From: Candidatus Brocadia sp.
Lineage (GTDB): Bacteria > Planctomycetota > Brocadiia > Brocadiales > Brocadiaceae
Length of the DNA: 36,131 bases
Direction of reading: 5' to 3'
Assembly: GCA_011525665.1 (NCBI GenBank)
Contig: WYAU01000033.1
Location: forward strand, 1 to 36,131
The notes under the pieces were generated by a model. That model was not told the DNA's origin. It made no database searches and saw only the letters and a list, made by a program, of their open reading frames with translations. The position numbers were made by a program, and so were the translations under genes. Positions 33,754 through 36,131 of this stretch are shown piece by piece. How positions within the stretch are numbered: the stretch's first letter is position 1; each line of letters starts with the position of its first letter.

Positions 33754-35655
33754 TTATTTTTTTACTTTCACCTTCAGCACCGTTTTTAAATCTTCAGCTT
33801 CAAAGGTTACTTTTGCACTGCCTTTTTTCTTGCCGGTTATCGTGAACACGGCATTGCCATTTGCATCCGTTTCCGCGCTGACCGGAGAAATCTCGATGCG
33901 TTTCGCATGTTGTTTTCTAATATTCGCCTCAACGGTCACACCTTCGGATGGACATGCATCTTTTCCCACTACTGATACGGTGACATCACCACTATCCCCG
34001 TTGCTGATTTTCAGCACCTTTGTTGATGACGCCATTGATTCCGGGTCACATCCGTCAGAACTGGTGCTGGTCATTCCGTAAGCATCTGAAGCCGTCCAGC
34101 CGTCCAGCCAGTTGTCGGTTGCGCTAAAAGCGCCGCGGTACTGAGCAGGTGTAAAAAACCCGTCATCAGGTGCCATGCCGGCGCTGGTAAGCGCCTCATT
34201 TGCGGGAAGCGGATCTAATGATATAATGGGAAGCACTCCCTTTCCTTCTGAAGAGGTAAATAATGCACCACGGGTTATGCTTACAATGGGTGCGTCTGAC
34301 GAGTCAGACCCCGAAATGACGACGTTGTTCTTGTCTGGATTACTGCCGCCGCTTAACGTTACGCCAACCGTATCCGATTCGCTGTAGGCGTCTGTGTGAA
34401 GATTACGAAAGAACACACTGTCCGTAATTTCTGCAAGTTTACCGGAGGTCTGAGTCGTGTAGAGTGTCTTGGCGTGGTTAAATTCACCCTCGTTGCACCC
34501 GATGCAGGGATTTATATTTGAAGTAACCGTGTAATCAGTCTTCCACGTGTCTTCAAAAGAAAGCGTGCCATTAAAACCATACCCATTAGCACCGTCTCCG
34601 TCGTTACCATCGTTTTTCACAAGCCTTTCACCCAGATCCATAAAGATGCAGTTGCGATACTGAACGCGGGCATTGTCACGCCAGGCCGTTCCGTGATCGC
34701 CGTCAATCGGATTTCCAATAACGGTGGCATTATAAATGATGGATGTGGTTACCGGCTGTGCGTCGGAATCCTCAGCGCCATCCGTTTCGAAACAGTTGTC
34801 TCCCACACCGGAACCCTGTTTGGCATCCAGGCTATAGCCCTGAACAACTAAAATGAACTGTGCTTTACCGCGCCAGCCCTGGTCAATGTCGAAGCTGTCA
34901 TCGCCAACGTTCCAGATGCTGATATATTTCAAATTCACGGTACCACCCCAGATTTCAATGCCATCATCCACATTGTTCATGATTTCAACATGGCTGATAT
35001 CGGTTTCCCGGCCAATGCCACCCAGCGACAAACCGTTAAGCTCGTTGCCAAGCCCGACCACTTTACCTGCATATCGCAGGGACAGATAGCTGATCGAACC
35101 GCTGTCATCATTGTCGTCTTTACCACCGTATAATGAAAAATCAGGATCGGTCAAACCTTCCATCTGCTTCTCATTTAAACCAGAAGGGTCCTTTGTATTG
35201 TTTCCCACCTGCAGGCCACCGAAATGAGAAGCGGAAATCAGCCCTTTCCCCATAATCGTCAGATTTCCCCACTCATTTGCACCCGCGCGCCATTTTCCGG
35301 TTTTTGGGTCGCCGCCGCTGGGATGGCTTGCATCTTTTGCCCAGGTTGCAACGTCATCGGTGGACGTCATAATGACCGGGTTGTCCTTAGTCCCGTTCAC
35401 AAAGATTTTAGCGCCACGTGCCACAGCCAGACTACCGCCGGCACCCGTGGTGCTTGCAATAACCGTTCCTGCCTCAATGGTCAGTGTCGCTCCCGGCAGA
35501 ACGAATATCTGTTTCTCCATCCTGTAGACGTTGTCGGAGGTCCATGTCGTGGATGTGCTGATGTTTTCTGTCACCTTCACCGTGGCAGCACCTGCAGTGC
35601 CAGCAATAAAAAGGGAAACCACTACCCCGCAGAGTATTTTTGTTATATTCTCCAT
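33754..35655 (-). CDS. Secreted beta-helix-like protein with C-terminal Ig-like domain
   Basis: A 633-residue protein with a signal peptide (about 1-23, AGTAGA-A). The main body (about 25-480) has the PGATLTIEAGTVI strand-turn motif and many short beta strands with Gly/Asn/Asp turns (SHVEIMNNVDDGIEIWGGTV; IYNATVIGNPIDG), typical of right-handed parallel beta-helix surface proteins. The C-terminal about 80 residues resemble a Big_1/invasin-type Ig domain (SAETDANGNAVFTITGKKKG). Residues about 385-389 contain CIGC. AAAGGAG lies nine bases before ATG. It is the first gene of the TonB2-type uptake operon, so it may capture or process the substrate at the cell surface. No enzyme active site was recognised. 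Confidence 0.85.
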   Translation of the reverse strand: MENITKILCGVVVSLFIAGTAGAATVKVTENISTSTTWTSDNVYRMEKQIFVLPGATLTIEAGTVIASTTGAGGSLAVARGAKIFVNGTKDNPVIMTSTDDVATWAKDASHPSGGDPKTGKWRAGANEWGNLTIMGKGLISASHFGGLQVGNNTKDPSGLNEKQMEGLTDPDFSLYGGKDDNDDSGSISYLSLRYAGKVVGLGNELNGLSLGGIGRETDISHVEIMNNVDDGIEIWGGTVNLKYISIWNVGDDSFDIDQGWRGKAQFILVVQGYSLDAKQGSGVGDNCFETDGAEDSDAQPVTTSIIYNATVIGNPIDGDHGTAWRDNARVQYRNCIFMDLGERLVKNDGNDGDGANGYGFNGTLSFEDTWKTDYTVTSNINPCIGCNEGEFNHAKTLYTTQTSGKLAEITDSVFFRNLHTDAYSESDTVGVTLSGGSNPDKNNVVISGSDSSDAPIVSITRGALFTSSEGKGVLPIISLDPLPANEALTSAGMAPDDGFFTPAQYRGAFSATDNWLDGWTASDAYGMTSTSSDGCDPESMASSTKVLKISNGDSGDVTVSVVGKDACPSEGVTVEANIRKQHAKRIEISPVSAETDANGNAVFTITGKKKGSAKVTFEAEDLKTVLKVKVKK

Positions 35656-36043
35656 GATATATTTCTCCTTTGCTCATCTCCTGTAACCGTAATAGTTAAT
35701 AAAATTTACTGTTAAATGCAAACGTGATAAAAAAGTCACAAAAAACTTCCATTGAAAATGTCCCCAAATAAAAACCGTAGTTATTTTTCCATAATTACAC
35801 CTCCAGTTCATCACTTGTGGATGGGAAAAAACACTTGCATTCGAAAGAATAATGAGAAAACCCACCAGATTCAGAAACGTCATACCTAAAAACAGATATC
35901 TGCAGGAGAGAAGCCAATAAGGCTTTTTGAAATATAAACTTTATTTGTTAAGAAAATATTAAGAAATTGTTAAAATATTGTTAATTATATGATCGGGAAC
36001 CCTTGTTACGCGGAATAGTTTCAAAAATGTTTTGAGGGATACC
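35656..36043. other. Divergent control region between uptake operon and cation ATPase
   Basis: This 388-bp region is very AT-rich. It contains the 11-bp-periodic hexamer array (35946-35984), a small hairpin AAGCC-AATAA-GGCTT (35911-35925) and, on the minus strand, a GGAGG ribosome binding site (35798-35804) in front of a three-codon frame ATG-GAA-AAA-TAA (35781-35792). A 69-codon minus frame at 35674-35883 has no ribosome binding site or family features and is probably not a gene. The leader of the minus operon would be about 270 nt. No known riboswitch was recognised. Confidence 0.6.
35931..35993. promoter_or_regulatory. Tandem TGTTAA array resembling a PhoB/PhoP box, with divergent -10 elements
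   Basis: Hexamers TGTTAA (35946), TATTAA (35957), TGTTAA (35968) and TGTTAA (35979) recur at exactly 11 bp. On the other strand they read TTAACA, the Bacillus PhoP-box repeat, and 11-bp spacing is the helical repeat used by PhoB/PhoP-family and other OmpR-class activators. Nine bases beyond the array on the minus strand is a -10-like TATATT (35931-35936), with no consensus -35, as in activator-dependent promoters. On the plus side TATGAT (35988-35993) could serve the ATPase gene. Confidence 0.55.
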
Positions 36044-36131
36044 ATGATGGTAGACAAAATGACTGGTACATCCTGGTATGCGATGTCAGTTGATGAGATA
36101 ACAGGAAGACTTGATACCAATCCGGCCACCG
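36044..36131 (+). CDS. P-type cation-transporting ATPase, N-terminal fragment
   Basis: Only the first 29 codons are in the window. After MMVDKMTG the sequence SWYAMSVDEITGRLDTNPAT matches the start of the Cation_ATPase_N domain (WHxLSxEEVxxxLxTxxxxGL), found in P2-type Ca2+ and Na+/K+-like pumps. GAGGGA lies five bases before ATG. The gene continues past the window edge, so the substrate class (most likely Ca2+) cannot be decided here. Confidence 0.75.
   Translation, partial: MMVDKMTGTSWYAMSVDEITGRLDTNPAT

Noticed and set aside
35674-35883. 69-codon minus-strand frame upstream of the secreted-protein gene
   Set aside because: No ribosome binding site, unusual composition, lies in the AT-rich leader; more likely non-coding.
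35911-35925. AAGCC-AATAA-GGCTT-TTT as a plus-strand terminator
   Set aside because: No plus-strand gene lies upstream for it to end; kept only as a leader hairpin.
1-36131. tRNA, rRNA, CRISPR or insertion sequence
   Set aside because: No cloverleaf, rRNA core sequence, regular spacer-repeat array or transposase was recognised on either strand by eye; a covariance-model scan would be needed to exclude small RNAs.

Overview
The window looks like bacterial chromosome from an anammox-type planctomycete (Kuenenia/Brocadia group) or a similar respiratory anaerobe. This is inferred from a 12-heme cytochrome c lipoprotein, a V-type ATPase operon of the Chlamydia/Bacteroidetes layout (E, DUF2764, A, B, then K), ThyX instead of ThyA, many two-component regulators, and short nested palindromes in AT-rich spacers. 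The assignment was not checked by any search. No rRNA, tRNA, CRISPR array or insertion sequence was seen.

Layout. 1-562 is a spacer with nested palindromes. 563-6804 (minus) holds a histidine kinase, a coiled-coil exported protein and an NtrC-type regulator in the order of enterobacterial QseE-QseG-QseF, followed by the dodecaheme cytochrome. 7064-10210 (plus) holds a PAS histidine kinase, a sigma-54 response regulator and a MarC-type membrane protein. 10435-13824 (plus) holds a periplasmic parvulin, a small unknown protein, and an exported protein translationally coupled to a radical SAM enzyme. 13857-15556 (minus) is a KhtTU-like K+/H+ antiporter pair. 15780-17219 (plus) holds a cobalamin adenosyltransferase and ThyX, the latter preceded by a 28-bp perfect palindrome.

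17537-22439 (minus) is a V-type ATPase operon that is visibly broken. Subunit A is split by a one-base shift in a run of seven A, subunit B has an in-frame amber at codon 41, subunit D and most of subunit I are deleted, and only E, DUF2764 and K remain intact. This is the clearest unusual signal in the window.

22550-35655 (minus) is a complete TonB2-type outer-membrane transport system. In transcription order it encodes a secreted beta-helix-like protein, a TPR-like lipoprotein, a Sel1-repeat protein, a TonB-dependent receptor, DUF3450, a TtpC/ExbB-like protein, ExbB, ExbD, TonB and a TPR protein. Its upstream region carries four TGTTAA-like hexamers at exact 11-bp spacing, resembling a PhoB/PhoP box. 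The same region serves a divergent P-type cation ATPase that runs off the window at 36131. Together these suggest a regulated high-affinity uptake locus, possibly responsive to phosphate; its substrate is unknown.
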